Source: Nocardioides massiliensis
GTDB lineage: Bacteria > Actinomycetota > Actinomycetes > Propionibacteriales > Nocardioidaceae
Direction of reading: 5' to 3'
Assembly: GCF_030811215.1 (NCBI RefSeq)
Contig: NZ_JAUSQM010000001.1
Coordinates: 1,612,001-1,676,000 of the forward strand
Length of the DNA: 64,000 bases
Below the pieces are notes generated by a model that worked only from the letters and a program-made list of their open reading frames with translations, was not told the DNA's origin and did no database searches. Below, one piece after another: positions 41,848 to 50,759 of the stretch. Made by a program: the position numbers and the translations under genes. Every line of letters starts with the position of its first letter. Position 1 is the first letter of the stretch.

Positions 41848-43452
41848 TTGGCACGTGGACTGAGGGGTCGCGCCGGTCGGGTGGCGGCAGCGTTGTCGCT
41901 GACGCTCGTCGTCGCCGCATGCTCCGCATCGAACCCGAGTGACGAGGAGTCCGGAGGTGGTGGCGACGAGCTGATCGTCGCCGCCGTCAACGTGCCCGGT
42001 GGTTTTGACGGCGACGTCCTCACCCCTGGCACGCAGCACACTGTGACCCAGCTTTACGAACCCCTCGTCGGCTACGGCGTCAAGGAGGCCGAAGGCGGCG
42101 CCAGCGAGGTGGACGCGACGGTCATCGAGCCGCGCCTGGCCGAGTCCTGGGAGTTCGCCGAGGACGAGCTCAGCGTGGTCTTCAAGCTGCGCGAGGGTGT
42201 CCAGAGCAACTGGGGCAACGAGCTCACCGCCGAGGACGTCCAGTGGAGCTGGGACAAGTCCAAGGACCAGGGCCGCACCGGCGCCTTCATCGGTGAGGTC
42301 TCCAACGTCGAGAGCGTCGAGGTCGTCAGTGACTACGAGGTGAAGTTCAACCTCACCGACCCCAGCCCGATCCTGCTGCGCGCCCTCACGCTCTACACGC
42401 CCTCGATCTATGACTCGACCGAGATGAAGAAGCACGCCACGGAGGACGACCCGTGGGCGCTGGAGTGGATCAAGACCAACAGCGCCGGCTTCGGCCCGTA
42501 CTACGTCGACGAGGTCAAGGCCGGTAGCGAGGCCATCTTCAAGGCGAACCCGAACTACTACGGCGACGAGCCGCACTTCACCACGGTCGTCTACCGCTCC
42601 GTCCCCGACGCCTCGACCCGCGTGCAGCTGCTGCAGGCCGGCTCGGTCGACTGGATCGAGGAGCTCACCTTCCAGCAGCTCAACGAGCTCGAGAAGAGCG
42701 ATGGCGTCAAGGTGCAGTCGGTGGCCGGCAACTTCCAGGCTCGGGCCCTCATGAACCCGAACTACGAGCCCTTCAAGGACAAGCGCGTGCGCCAGGCGAT
42801 CAACTTCGCCACCCCGCACGAGCAGATCCTGACCAACGTCTTCGCCGGTCGGGCTCAGCAGAGCCGCGGACCGTTGGTGTCGACCATCCCCTGCTACAAC
42901 GACCAGCTCTGGAGCTACGAGACCGATGTCGACCAGGCCAAGGCGCTGCTCGCCGACGCCGGGTTCCCCAACGGCATCGACATCACCCTCGAGTACTCCG
43001 GTCTGAACTGGTGGGAGGAGCCCCTGGGCATCCAGCTCAAGGACGGGCTCGCCAAGGCGGGTATCCGGGTCAACCTGAAGCGGATCCCGGACGCCGACAT
43101 GACGGCTCGCGCGGCGATCACCGAGCGCAACCTGCCGTTCTTCACCTTCTACGAGCAGTCCATCGTCCTCGACCCGGGTTACAGCATGCTGCTGACCTCG
43201 ACCCCGGACGGCTCGGCGGACCGCAACGCCTACGACAACCCCGAGCTGACCAAGCTGATCCAGCAGGCGAACGTCATCACCGACGAGACCCAGCGTTGTG
43301 AGCTGATCAACCAGGCGCAGCAGATCCACCTCGAGGACGCCTCGTGGATCTACTCGGCGGAGATCGGTGGCCACGAGGCCATGGGCGAGGACATCGAGGG
43401 CTGGGTCTGGCACCCGGACAACCACGAGCGCTGGGCCGACCTCAGCCGCTGA
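41848..43452 (+). CDS. ABC transporter substrate-binding lipoprotein, family 5 (DppA/OppA-like)
   Basis: A 534-residue solute-binding protein. The signal ends in the lipobox VVAAC, so C25 is the lipidated residue. Family-5 features are YEPLVGYG, FKLREGVQSNWGNELTAEDV and NDQLWSYETDVDQAKALLADAGFPNG-type segments near the middle. Family members bind oligopeptides, nickel, and also sugars or aromatic-linked compounds. It starts with TTG, with AAGGAG 6-7 nt upstream. It is first in a five-gene importer operon preceded by the IclR-type element. Confidence 0.92.
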   Translation: MARGLRGRAGRVAAALSLTLVVAACSASNPSDEESGGGGDELIVAAVNVPGGFDGDVLTPGTQHTVTQLYEPLVGYGVKEAEGGASEVDATVIEPRLAESWEFAEDELSVVFKLREGVQSNWGNELTAEDVQWSWDKSKDQGRTGAFIGEVSNVESVEVVSDYEVKFNLTDPSPILLRALTLYTPSIYDSTEMKKHATEDDPWALEWIKTNSAGFGPYYVDEVKAGSEAIFKANPNYYGDEPHFTTVVYRSVPDASTRVQLLQAGSVDWIEELTFQQLNELEKSDGVKVQSVAGNFQARALMNPNYEPFKDKRVRQAINFATPHEQILTNVFAGRAQQSRGPLVSTIPCYNDQLWSYETDVDQAKALLADAGFPNGIDITLEYSGLNWWEEPLGIQLKDGLAKAGIRVNLKRIPDADMTARAAITERNLPFFTFYEQSIVLDPGYSMLLTSTPDGSADRNAYDNPELTKLIQQANVITDETQRCELINQAQQIHLEDASWIYSAEIGGHEAMGEDIEGWVWHPDNHERWADLSR

Positions 43453-43476
43453 TCCCCGCTCGACCCCGCTGGTGCA

Positions 43477-43516
43477 CGGGTTGCGGAGCCGGCACCGACG
43501 CCGGCTCCGCAACCCG
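43477..43516 (+). terminator. Strong intercistronic hairpin after binding-protein gene
   Basis: A perfect 17-bp stem pairs 43477-43493 with 43500-43516 around the loop ACCGAC; the core is GGGTTGCGGAGCCGGC. No T-run follows. Like the hairpin at 14841, it lies between the binding protein and its first permease and probably limits downstream expression or protects the upstream mRNA. Confidence 0.7.
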
Positions 43517-43562
43517 GCACCGACGAACGAACGACATCCATCCCTGAAAGGTGGCAGAGGAC

Positions 43563-44582
43563 GTGGGCAAGGGACTTGGCCGCTACCTGGCCTATCGCAT
43601 CCTGTTGCTGGTTCCCCTCCTGTTCGGCGTCTCGGTCCTGACCTTCCTGCTGGTCCGGTTGGGCGACTCGAGCCCGGCGGTCATGGTGGCCGGTCCGACC
43701 GCGACCCTGGCGCAGATCGAGGCCATCGAAGCCGAGATGGGCCTCGACCGCTCGCTGCCGGTCCAGTACTGGACCTGGCTCGTCCATGCGGTCCAGGGCG
43801 ATCTCGGCACCTCGTGGATGTCGAACCGCCCGGTGACCGAGGAGCTGTGGGAGAAGCTTCCCATTACGTTCGAGCTCATCGGGCTGGGCATCGTCGGCGC
43901 CGCCATCTTCGGCGTCCTCGTGGGCATCGCGTCGGCCGTGCGCCAGCGCGGCCTCGTCGACCAGGTCCTGCGCATTGTGACGCTGGCCGGGGTGTCGATC
44001 CCCATCTTCTGGGGCGCGCTGCTCATGATCGCGTTCTTCTTCACCGTGCTCGGCTGGGCGCCGCCCCCGCTGGGACGCGTCGAGCGCGGGATGGACCTGC
44101 CGCCCCACATCACGGGCATGCTCATCTTCGACTCGGTGGTGACCGGCTACTTCGCCACCGCCCTGTCGGCACTCGCGCACATCGCCCTGCCGGTCCTGAC
44201 GATCACGCTCATCACCGGGGCGACGATCGCGAAGCAGGCACGCGCCGCGATGGTCGAGACCCTGGCCAGCCCGGCCGTCCGCTACGCCCGTGCCTGCGGG
44301 ATGGCAGAGCGCGGCGTGGTCTGGTTGGCGTTCCGCAACGCGCTGCCCGACCTGATCGGGTACTTCGGGATCACCTTCAGCCTTGCGCTCGGCGGGGCAG
44401 CGATCACCGAACTGATCTTCTCCTGGGGCGGGCTGGGCCAGCTCGGCCTCGAGGCAATCACCAACGCCGACTTCGCCGTCGTGCAGGGCTTCATCCTCGT
44501 GATGGGTGTCCTGACCGCGGTGATCTACCTGGTCGCCGACCTCCTCGTCGCTGCGATCGACCCGAGGGTGAAGCTGCAATGA
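43563..44582 (+). CDS. ABC transporter permease, DppB type
   Basis: A 339-residue permease with about six membrane segments; GRYLAYRILLLVPLLFGVSVLTFLL at the N-terminus in part, and ARACGMAERGVVWLAFRNALP as the EAA loop, are typical of DppB/OppB. GTG 43563 is chosen with AAAGGTGG 8 nt upstream; GTG 43551 in the same frame is an alternative. The end overlaps the next permease gene by ATGA. Confidence 0.9.
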   Translation: MGKGLGRYLAYRILLLVPLLFGVSVLTFLLVRLGDSSPAVMVAGPTATLAQIEAIEAEMGLDRSLPVQYWTWLVHAVQGDLGTSWMSNRPVTEELWEKLPITFELIGLGIVGAAIFGVLVGIASAVRQRGLVDQVLRIVTLAGVSIPIFWGALLMIAFFFTVLGWAPPPLGRVERGMDLPPHITGMLIFDSVVTGYFATALSALAHIALPVLTITLITGATIAKQARAAMVETLASPAVRYARACGMAERGVVWLAFRNALPDLIGYFGITFSLALGGAAITELIFSWGGLGQLGLEAITNADFAVVQGFILVMGVLTAVIYLVADLLVAAIDPRVKLQ

Positions 44583-45523
44583 GCATTCCGATGCAGGACG
44601 ACGCGGCCGCGGCCTCCAGCCGCCCGGTGCCCGAGGCGGGCGGTCCGCCCGCGCACGTCGACCACGACGACGTCGGTCGCTTCCGCAGCCTTGCGCGTGG
44701 CCTGTGGCGGTTCATGACGTCCAGCATGGCGGCCTTCACCGGTACGACGATCGTGGTCGCGTTCGTCGTCGTCGGTGCCCTCGCCGACGTGCTGGTCCAG
44801 ACCGATCCGCTGCGGGTGTTCGGCAGCGATCTGTTGCAGCCACCCAGTAGCGACCACTGGTTCGGGACCGACGGCAACGGGATGGACGTCTTCGCGCGGA
44901 CCATCCACGCGATCCAGATCGACCTCGTGATCTCGGTGACGGCGGTCGGCATCTCGATCGTCGTCGGTGTCGCGCTCGGCCTCGTCGCCGGCTACCGCGG
45001 TGGCTGGTTCGAGATGATCCTGCTGCGGGTGATGGACGTGTTGCAGGCGTTCCCGGCGCTCATCCTCGCGCTGGCCGTCGTCGCCGCGTCGCAGGAGTCG
45101 ATCGCGGCCGTCATCTTCGTGATCGCGCTGCTCGACACCCCGGTCTTCATCCGCATGACCCGCGGTCAGGTGCTGAGCCTGCGCGAGGCGATGTATGTCG
45201 AGGCTGCTCGCGCCACGGGCAACAAGCCCTGGCGCATCATGTGGCGCCACATCATGCCCAACACGCTGCCGCCACTGATCATCCAGACTGCCGTGCGGCT
45301 CGCGTGGTCGGTGATGATCGTGTCCTCGTTGGCCTTCGTCGGCGTCGGCATCCAGGTGCCCACTCCCGAGTGGGGCGCGATGATCCGCCACGGGTCCGCC
45401 TACATCACCTCCGGGCAGTGGTGGCCCTCGGTCTTCCCAGGCCTCGCGCTGATGCTCCTCGTGCTCGGCTTCAACCTCCTGGCAGACGCCATCCAGGACT
45501 ACCTCGACCCCCGGAAGGACTGA
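44579..45523 (+). CDS. ABC transporter permease, DppC type
   Basis: A 314-residue permease. An acidic, His-containing N-terminal tail of about 50 residues precedes the first helix; DHWFGTDGNGMDVFART is the conserved DppC/OppC N-terminal motif, and AARATGNKPWRIMWRHIMPN is the EAA loop. ATG 44579 overlaps the DppB-type stop by ATGA. It forms the membrane channel with the preceding protein. Confidence 0.93.
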   Translation: MSIPMQDDAAAASSRPVPEAGGPPAHVDHDDVGRFRSLARGLWRFMTSSMAAFTGTTIVVAFVVVGALADVLVQTDPLRVFGSDLLQPPSSDHWFGTDGNGMDVFARTIHAIQIDLVISVTAVGISIVVGVALGLVAGYRGGWFEMILLRVMDVLQAFPALILALAVVAASQESIAAVIFVIALLDTPVFIRMTRGQVLSLREAMYVEAARATGNKPWRIMWRHIMPNTLPPLIIQTAVRLAWSVMIVSSLAFVGVGIQVPTPEWGAMIRHGSAYITSGQWWPSVFPGLALMLLVLGFNLLADAIQDYLDPRKD

Positions 45524-45526
45524 GTC

Positions 45527-46546
45527 GTGGCCCTGCTCTCGATCAAGGACCTGCGGGTCCACATCGACACCCCCAACGGCACCGCCCACGCCCTCAACGG
45601 CGTCAACATCGAGGTGGCCGAGCACGAGATCGTCGGGCTTATCGGTGAGACCGGTGCCGGCAAGTCGCTGACCGCGTGGTCGGTGCTCGGTCTGCTCGGC
45701 ACCCGTGCGCGGGTGGTCGACGGGACGGCGGAGTTCGAAGGCGCCGACCTCGTGACGATGCCCGAGCGCAAGCGGCGACGGCTGCGCGGCAAGGACCTGG
45801 CCGTCATCGTCCAGAACCCGCGCGGGGCTCTCGACCCGCTGCGGTCCGTCGGCCGCCAGATCGCGATGACCAACCGTCGTCACCGAGGCACGAGCCGCTC
45901 ACAGGCCAAGGACAACGCGATCCGCGCGCTGCGCGACGTTGGCATCTCCGACCCGGCGCGCCGCGCGAAGGCCTTCGCCCACCAGCTCAGCGGCGGCATG
46001 GCGCAGCGCGTCCTGATCGCGTTGGCGATGATCAACGAGCCGAAGCTCATCATCGCCGACGAGCCGACCACCGGGCTCGACCTGACGGTGCAGGCGCAGA
46101 TCCTCGACCTGCTGCGCGCGCGTGTTGATGCGAGCGGCTCGGCGGTCCTGCTGATCACCCACGACCTCGGCGTCGTCGCGAACTACTGCGACCGGGTGGC
46201 GGTGATGTTCGCGGGCCGGATCGTGGAGGAGGGGACGGTCACCGACATCTTCGGCAACCCACGTCACCCCTACACGCGAGCGCTGGTCGCCGCGAGCCGC
46301 GAGACGCTCGACGAGGAAGCCGTCGAGGCGACGGACCGGTCCGAGCCCCCGAACCTGCTCGACCTCCCCTCCGGCTGTCACTACCGCTTGCGCTGCCGGT
46401 TCGCCGCGGAGCAGTGCGCCGAGCCGGTGCCCCTCGTGGACGTCGGCGGAGGGCACCGCGCGCTGTGCCACTTCCCGGAGCAGCTGCGGCGAGAAGAGGA
46501 CATCGACCTGGCTCGCGCCGAGACCGTCGGAAAGGTGGGGTCATGA
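45527..46546 (+). CDS. ABC transporter ATPase, DppD type
   Basis: A 339-residue ATPase with Walker A GETGAGKS, signature LSGGMAQR, Walker B LIIADEPTTGLD, and the C-terminal Cys-containing oligopeptide-transporter extension (CHYRLRCRFAAEQC). It starts at GTG 45527, three bases after the permease stop, and ends by ATGA overlap with the second ATPase. The sequence is complete. Confidence 0.94.
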   Translation: MALLSIKDLRVHIDTPNGTAHALNGVNIEVAEHEIVGLIGETGAGKSLTAWSVLGLLGTRARVVDGTAEFEGADLVTMPERKRRRLRGKDLAVIVQNPRGALDPLRSVGRQIAMTNRRHRGTSRSQAKDNAIRALRDVGISDPARRAKAFAHQLSGGMAQRVLIALAMINEPKLIIADEPTTGLDLTVQAQILDLLRARVDASGSAVLLITHDLGVVANYCDRVAVMFAGRIVEEGTVTDIFGNPRHPYTRALVAASRETLDEEAVEATDRSEPPNLLDLPSGCHYRLRCRFAAEQCAEPVPLVDVGGGHRALCHFPEQLRREEDIDLARAETVGKVGS

Positions 46547-47547
46547 CCGCGCACATCGAGGCCCGCGGCGTCGTGAAGAACTTCTCCGTGCGGGGGTCCC
46601 GCGCGCTGGTCCGCGCCGTCAACGGCGTCGACATCGTCATCCCGCGCGGCAAGACGCTCGGGCTGGTCGGGGAGAGCGGCTCGGGCAAGAGCACCGTCGG
46701 ACGGTGCCTGCTGCGACTCCTCGAGCCGACCGAGGGCACGATCCGTCACGGCGAGCACGACGTCCTCGCAATGAAGCCCGAGACCCTGCGACGCCACCGC
46801 GCCCGCGCGGCGATGGTCTTCCAGGACCCGTACGAGTCGCTGAACCCCCGGATGCGGATCCGGTCGGTCGTGGAGGAGCCCCTCATGCTCCACACGGACC
46901 TCGACGGCGCTGCCCGCCGGCGGCGGGCAGCGGAGCTCATGCGCATGGTCCGGCTCGAGGAGTTCCACCTCGACCGGTTCCCCCACGAGCTCAGCGGTGG
47001 TCAGCTGCAGCGCATCGGCATTGCCCGGGCGCTGGCCACTGACCCCGAGTTCCTCGTCCTCGACGAGCCGACGTCGTCGTTGGACCTCAGCGTGCGCGCG
47101 GGTGTGCTGCGGTTGCTCAAGCGACTCCAGCGCGAGCTCGACATCACCTTCTTGTTCATCTCCCACGACCTGGCGACGGTCGCGGCGATGTCGGACGAGG
47201 TCGCGGTGATGTATCTCGGCACCGTGATCGAGCGCGGGCCTGCTGCCGAGGTGCTCGGCAACCCCCAGCAGCCGTACTCGCAGGCACTGCTGTCGGCGGC
47301 GCTGCCGATCGACCCCGGCCAGCGGCGTACGCGGCACGTGCTGCAGGGCGAGACGCCCAGCCCGGTGGACCTCCCCGACGGTTGCCCGCTCGCCCCACGT
47401 TGTCCTCTGGTGCGCGAGGACTGCCTCGGCGCCGTCCCCCCGCTCTACGAGGTGTCTCCCGGGCACGGCGCAGCCTGCGTCCGCGTCCCCGAAGGCACCA
47501 ACATCCTGCCGGCCGCTGCGCCGCTGCCCACCGTTACCGCGAGTTGA
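46543..47547 (+). CDS. ABC transporter ATPase, DppF type
   Basis: A 334-residue ATPase: Walker A GESGSGKST, VFQDPYESLNPRM in the Q-loop region, signature LSGGQLQR, Walker B LVLDEPTSSLD, and the C-terminal CPLAPRCPL...C extension of oligopeptide-type ATPases. ATG 46543 overlaps the DppD-type gene. It completes a five-component importer and is followed 13 nt later by an OYE-type enzyme, suggesting transport and catabolism share a transcript. Confidence 0.94.
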   Translation: MTAHIEARGVVKNFSVRGSRALVRAVNGVDIVIPRGKTLGLVGESGSGKSTVGRCLLRLLEPTEGTIRHGEHDVLAMKPETLRRHRARAAMVFQDPYESLNPRMRIRSVVEEPLMLHTDLDGAARRRRAAELMRMVRLEEFHLDRFPHELSGGQLQRIGIARALATDPEFLVLDEPTSSLDLSVRAGVLRLLKRLQRELDITFLFISHDLATVAAMSDEVAVMYLGTVIERGPAAEVLGNPQQPYSQALLSAALPIDPGQRRTRHVLQGETPSPVDLPDGCPLAPRCPLVREDCLGAVPPLYEVSPGHGAACVRVPEGTNILPAAAPLPTVTAS

Positions 47548-47560
47548 GGAGCACCACCTG

Positions 47561-49561
47561 ATGGCTCACCCGTACGCCCATCTGTTCGAACCGATCAAGA
47601 TCGGGCCGAAGCTCGCCAAGAACCGCATCTGGATGACCGCCCACAGCACCCAGCTGGTGAAGGACCATAACTTCACCGACCGCCACGTCGAGTACTACGC
47701 GGAGCGTGCCAAGGGAGGCGTCGGCGTCATCACGATGGAGGCGATGGCGACCCACCCGACGACGCAGCCGTACGCCGGGAAGATCCACGCCTTCGACCCC
47801 GCTGTCATCCCGAACTACAAGAAGCTCAGTGCGGCGGTGCACGAGCACGGGGCGCTGTTGCTCGCACAGCCGTGGCACCGCGGACGTGAGACCAACGGCG
47901 TCGTCAACCGGTTGCCCGTCTGGGCCCCGTCGGCGATCCCGGACACCGTCTACCGCGAGATGCCGCACGCGATGGACCAGGAGAACATCAACGAGATCCT
48001 CGAGGGCTACACGCTGGCCGCGCGGTACGCCGCCGAGGGCGGTCTCGACGGGGTCGAGGTCCACGGTCTCGCCCACGGCTACCTCCTGGGGCAGTTCCTT
48101 TCGCCCGCCACGAACCACCGCACCGACCAGTACGGCGGCTCCGACGAGAATCGGCTGCGGATCGTGCTCGACATCATCGAGCGCACCCGCCGCGAGGTCG
48201 GACCTGATCTGATCGTGGGCGTCCGGATCAACGGCGACGACGGCGAGGTCGAGGACGGCCTCCGCACCGAGCACTGGGCGAAGATCGCCCGTGCCATCGC
48301 CGACACCGGCATGATCGACTACATCTCGGTGTCGCAAGGGACCTACCAGAACCGCATGCTGATCTACCCGACGACGCCTCGGGAGCAGGGTTACCAGATC
48401 GAGGCCACCCGGCAGATCAAGCAGATGGTGCCCGAGCTGCCCGTCGTGGTCGCCGGTCGCATGACCTCGCCCGAGAAGGCCGAGTTCGCGATCGCCAGCG
48501 GCGCCGGCGACATGGTCGGCATGGCGCGCACGCTGATCGCGGACCCGGAGTGGCCCAACAAGGCGCGCGAGCAGCGGGAGACCGACATCCGTCCGTGCGT
48601 CGGGGCCAACCACTGCATGGCATCCATCGTCAGCGCACCTCTGGCGTGCATCCATAATCCCGCGGTGGGGCGTGAGGCCGAGCTCGGCACTGACACGCTG
48701 CAGATCACGGACCGGCCGAAGTCGGTCGCCGTCGTCGGCGGTGGCCCCGGCGGCATGCGCGCGGCGCTGACCCTGGCCCAGCGCGGTCACGAGGTGACGC
48801 TCTTCGAGAAGGGTTCCGAGCTCGGCGGCCAGGTCAACTGGATCGCGCGCTCCGAGGCCTACAGCGAGTGGGGCAGCATCGCCGGTTGGCTCATCAGCCA
48901 GCTCGGCGGCACTAACGTCAAGATCGAACTGGGCGTCGAGGCCACCGTCGAGTCGCTCCAGGCCGGTGGCTACGACTCGGTCGTGGTGGCGACGGGCTCC
49001 ACCCCGCTGCGCACCGGGTGGAGCGTCAACCACCCCGTCCGTTGGGCGAACCCGGACGGCGTGCCCGGGGTGGACCAGTTCAACGTGGTCACCGCACAGG
49101 AGGCGCTGCTCAACCACAGCGAGCTCGGCCCCAACGTCATGGTCTTCGACGACATCGGCGGCCGGCAGGCGGTTGTCGTCGCCGAGCACCTGCAGGCGAA
49201 CCGGCACCAGGTCGAGCTGGTCACCACGCTCAGCTCGGTGGCCCCGGAGCTCTCCGCCACCCGCGACGTCGGTTGGGTGCACAAGCGACTGCGTACGGCC
49301 GGGGTTGTCTTCACGACCAACCGTGAGGTCGCCGCGATCGACGAGGACCGCGTGAGCCTGCGCGACGTCCACACCGACGAGATCGAGGAGCGGGAGCCCG
49401 TCGACTCCGTCGTCCTTGTCACCGGGAGCAAGGCCGAGGACGCCCTGTACTACGGCCTCAAGCAGGCCGGCGTCGAGGTGCGCGCAGTCGGTGACTGTGT
49501 GTCGCCGCGCCGCGTGTTCAACGCCATCTGGGAAGCCGAGCTGGCTGCCCGCGAGATCTGA
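47561..49561 (+). CDS. NADH:flavin oxidoreductase / trimethylamine dehydrogenase-like enzyme 2, altered Fe-S motif
   Basis: A 666-residue two-domain enzyme with an OYE-type barrel (LLAQPWHRGRE; GVEVHGLAHGYLLGQFLSP) and a C-terminal dinucleotide-binding part (VVGGGPGGMRAA). The Fe-S motif reads C346-VG-A349-NH-C352-x10-C363. Compared with the C-x2-C-x2-C-x12-C of trimethylamine dehydrogenase, the second Cys is Ala and the last spacing is two residues shorter. The protein may hold no cluster, a 3-Cys cluster, or recruit another ligand. Enzyme 1 (38836) has all four Cys. The role could be reduction or N/O-dealkylation of the imported compound. Confidence 0.85.
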   Translation: MAHPYAHLFEPIKIGPKLAKNRIWMTAHSTQLVKDHNFTDRHVEYYAERAKGGVGVITMEAMATHPTTQPYAGKIHAFDPAVIPNYKKLSAAVHEHGALLLAQPWHRGRETNGVVNRLPVWAPSAIPDTVYREMPHAMDQENINEILEGYTLAARYAAEGGLDGVEVHGLAHGYLLGQFLSPATNHRTDQYGGSDENRLRIVLDIIERTRREVGPDLIVGVRINGDDGEVEDGLRTEHWAKIARAIADTGMIDYISVSQGTYQNRMLIYPTTPREQGYQIEATRQIKQMVPELPVVVAGRMTSPEKAEFAIASGAGDMVGMARTLIADPEWPNKAREQRETDIRPCVGANHCMASIVSAPLACIHNPAVGREAELGTDTLQITDRPKSVAVVGGGPGGMRAALTLAQRGHEVTLFEKGSELGGQVNWIARSEAYSEWGSIAGWLISQLGGTNVKIELGVEATVESLQAGGYDSVVVATGSTPLRTGWSVNHPVRWANPDGVPGVDQFNVVTAQEALLNHSELGPNVMVFDDIGGRQAVVVAEHLQANRHQVELVTTLSSVAPELSATRDVGWVHKRLRTAGVVFTTNREVAAIDEDRVSLRDVHTDEIEEREPVDSVVLVTGSKAEDALYYGLKQAGVEVRAVGDCVSPRRVFNAIWEAELAAREI

Positions 49562-49575
49562 CTGAGGAGAGACGC

Positions 49576-50022
49576 ATGTCGAAGGTGACCTACGAGTGGC
49601 AGTACGACGAGGCCGGGGAAGAGGCGCTGGCGGAGGTGCGGGCGCGCCGCGGGTTCACCCTGCCCGTGCACGAAGTGATGGCGTCGGTCGACCCCGACAT
49701 CCTGCGCGCCTACAACGCCCTGGCCGGCAACCTGATCTTCGGGCCCGAGCCGCGGCACCTGGACCTCAAGACCCGCTTCCTCGTACTAGTCGGCATCACC
49801 ACCGCGGTCAAGGGCGACCGTGAGGGCGTCGAGTGGGCGACGCGCAACGCGATGAAGTACGGCGCCAGCGAGAAGGAGGTCCTCGAGGCCATCCTCCTCG
49901 CCGGGCTCCCCGGCGGCATGCCGACGGTGGAGGCGGCGACGATCGCCTTCGCCGAGATGCTGCAGGGCAAGGGCTGGGTCGAGCAGGGTGCTCCCGAGGA
50001 CACCGACGGGGCTGACGCCTGA
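49576..50022 (+). CDS. Carboxymuconolactone decarboxylase (CMD) family protein
   Basis: A 148-residue all-helical protein of the CMD/AhpD-like fold. Conserved elements are LDLKTRFLVLVGI and WATRNAMKYGASEKEVLEAI. The CxxC pair of AhpD-type peroxidase partners is absent, so it belongs with the decarboxylase-like or uncharacterised members. GAGGAGAG precedes the ATG. Its stop overlaps the DUF2848 start by one base. It may act on a lactone or beta-keto acid in the pathway. Confidence 0.85.
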   Translation: MSKVTYEWQYDEAGEEALAEVRARRGFTLPVHEVMASVDPDILRAYNALAGNLIFGPEPRHLDLKTRFLVLVGITTAVKGDREGVEWATRNAMKYGASEKEVLEAILLAGLPGGMPTVEAATIAFAEMLQGKGWVEQGAPEDTDGADA

Positions 50023-50753
50023 TGCCGTTCACGCTCCAAGCAGAGGTCCTCTCGACGGACGGGACACGAACGCCGCGGGAGCTGGCGGTCGAGCGGATGT
50101 ACAACATGGGGTCCGCGACCCGCGACGCCGACGTCGCGGTGCACCACCAGAAGGAGGTTGCGGACGCCGGGGTGAAGATCGCCTTCGACATCCCGGCCCC
50201 GCGGATCTACCCGATCACCCCGCAGGCCCTCACCACCGCGACCTCGGTCGAGGTGCACGGCAGCCGGACGTCGGGTGAGGTCGAGATCGTCCTGATCGTC
50301 AGCGACGGTGAGGTGCTCGTGGGCGTGGGATCCGATCACACCGACCGGGACCTCGAGCGGGTCAGCATCGTCTACAGCAAGCAGACCTGTCCGAACATCC
50401 TCGCGCCGACTCTGTGGCGGCTCTCGGAGATCGCTGACCACTGGGATGAGTGCGTCCTGGAGTCCTGGGTCGACGGGAAGCTCTATCAGCAGACCCCGAC
50501 GGGGACGTTCCTGTCGCCCGAGGACCTGCTGCGCATCCTCGACGAGCGAGCGAACCCGCCGAAGTCCGACTACGTGTTGTTCGCAGGCACGATCGTCGCG
50601 CTCGACGGCAAGCTGGACTACGGCCAGGAATGGTCGTTCCGGTTGCACGATCCCGTGCTCGACCGGGAGATCCGGCACACCTACCGCCTCGAGTTCCTGA
50701 TGGACGAGATGGCGGACGGCTTCCGGGTGCCGCTGACGGTCGAGGCCGGGTGA
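50022..50753 (+). CDS. DUF2848 family protein
   Basis: A 243-residue protein matching the DUF2848 pattern: HHQKEVADAGV, then TSGEVEIVLI, GVGSDHTDRDLE, YSKQTCPN, and DHWDECVLESW. The fold is thought to be related to fumarylacetoacetate hydrolase-like proteins, but no member I know of has an assigned reaction. Translation begins at ATG 50022, sharing the A of the upstream TGA. Placement among catabolic enzymes supports a hydrolytic or isomerase role in the pathway. Confidence 0.8.
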   Translation: MPFTLQAEVLSTDGTRTPRELAVERMYNMGSATRDADVAVHHQKEVADAGVKIAFDIPAPRIYPITPQALTTATSVEVHGSRTSGEVEIVLIVSDGEVLVGVGSDHTDRDLERVSIVYSKQTCPNILAPTLWRLSEIADHWDECVLESWVDGKLYQQTPTGTFLSPEDLLRILDERANPPKSDYVLFAGTIVALDGKLDYGQEWSFRLHDPVLDREIRHTYRLEFLMDEMADGFRVPLTVEAG

Positions 50754-50759
50754 GCTGAG

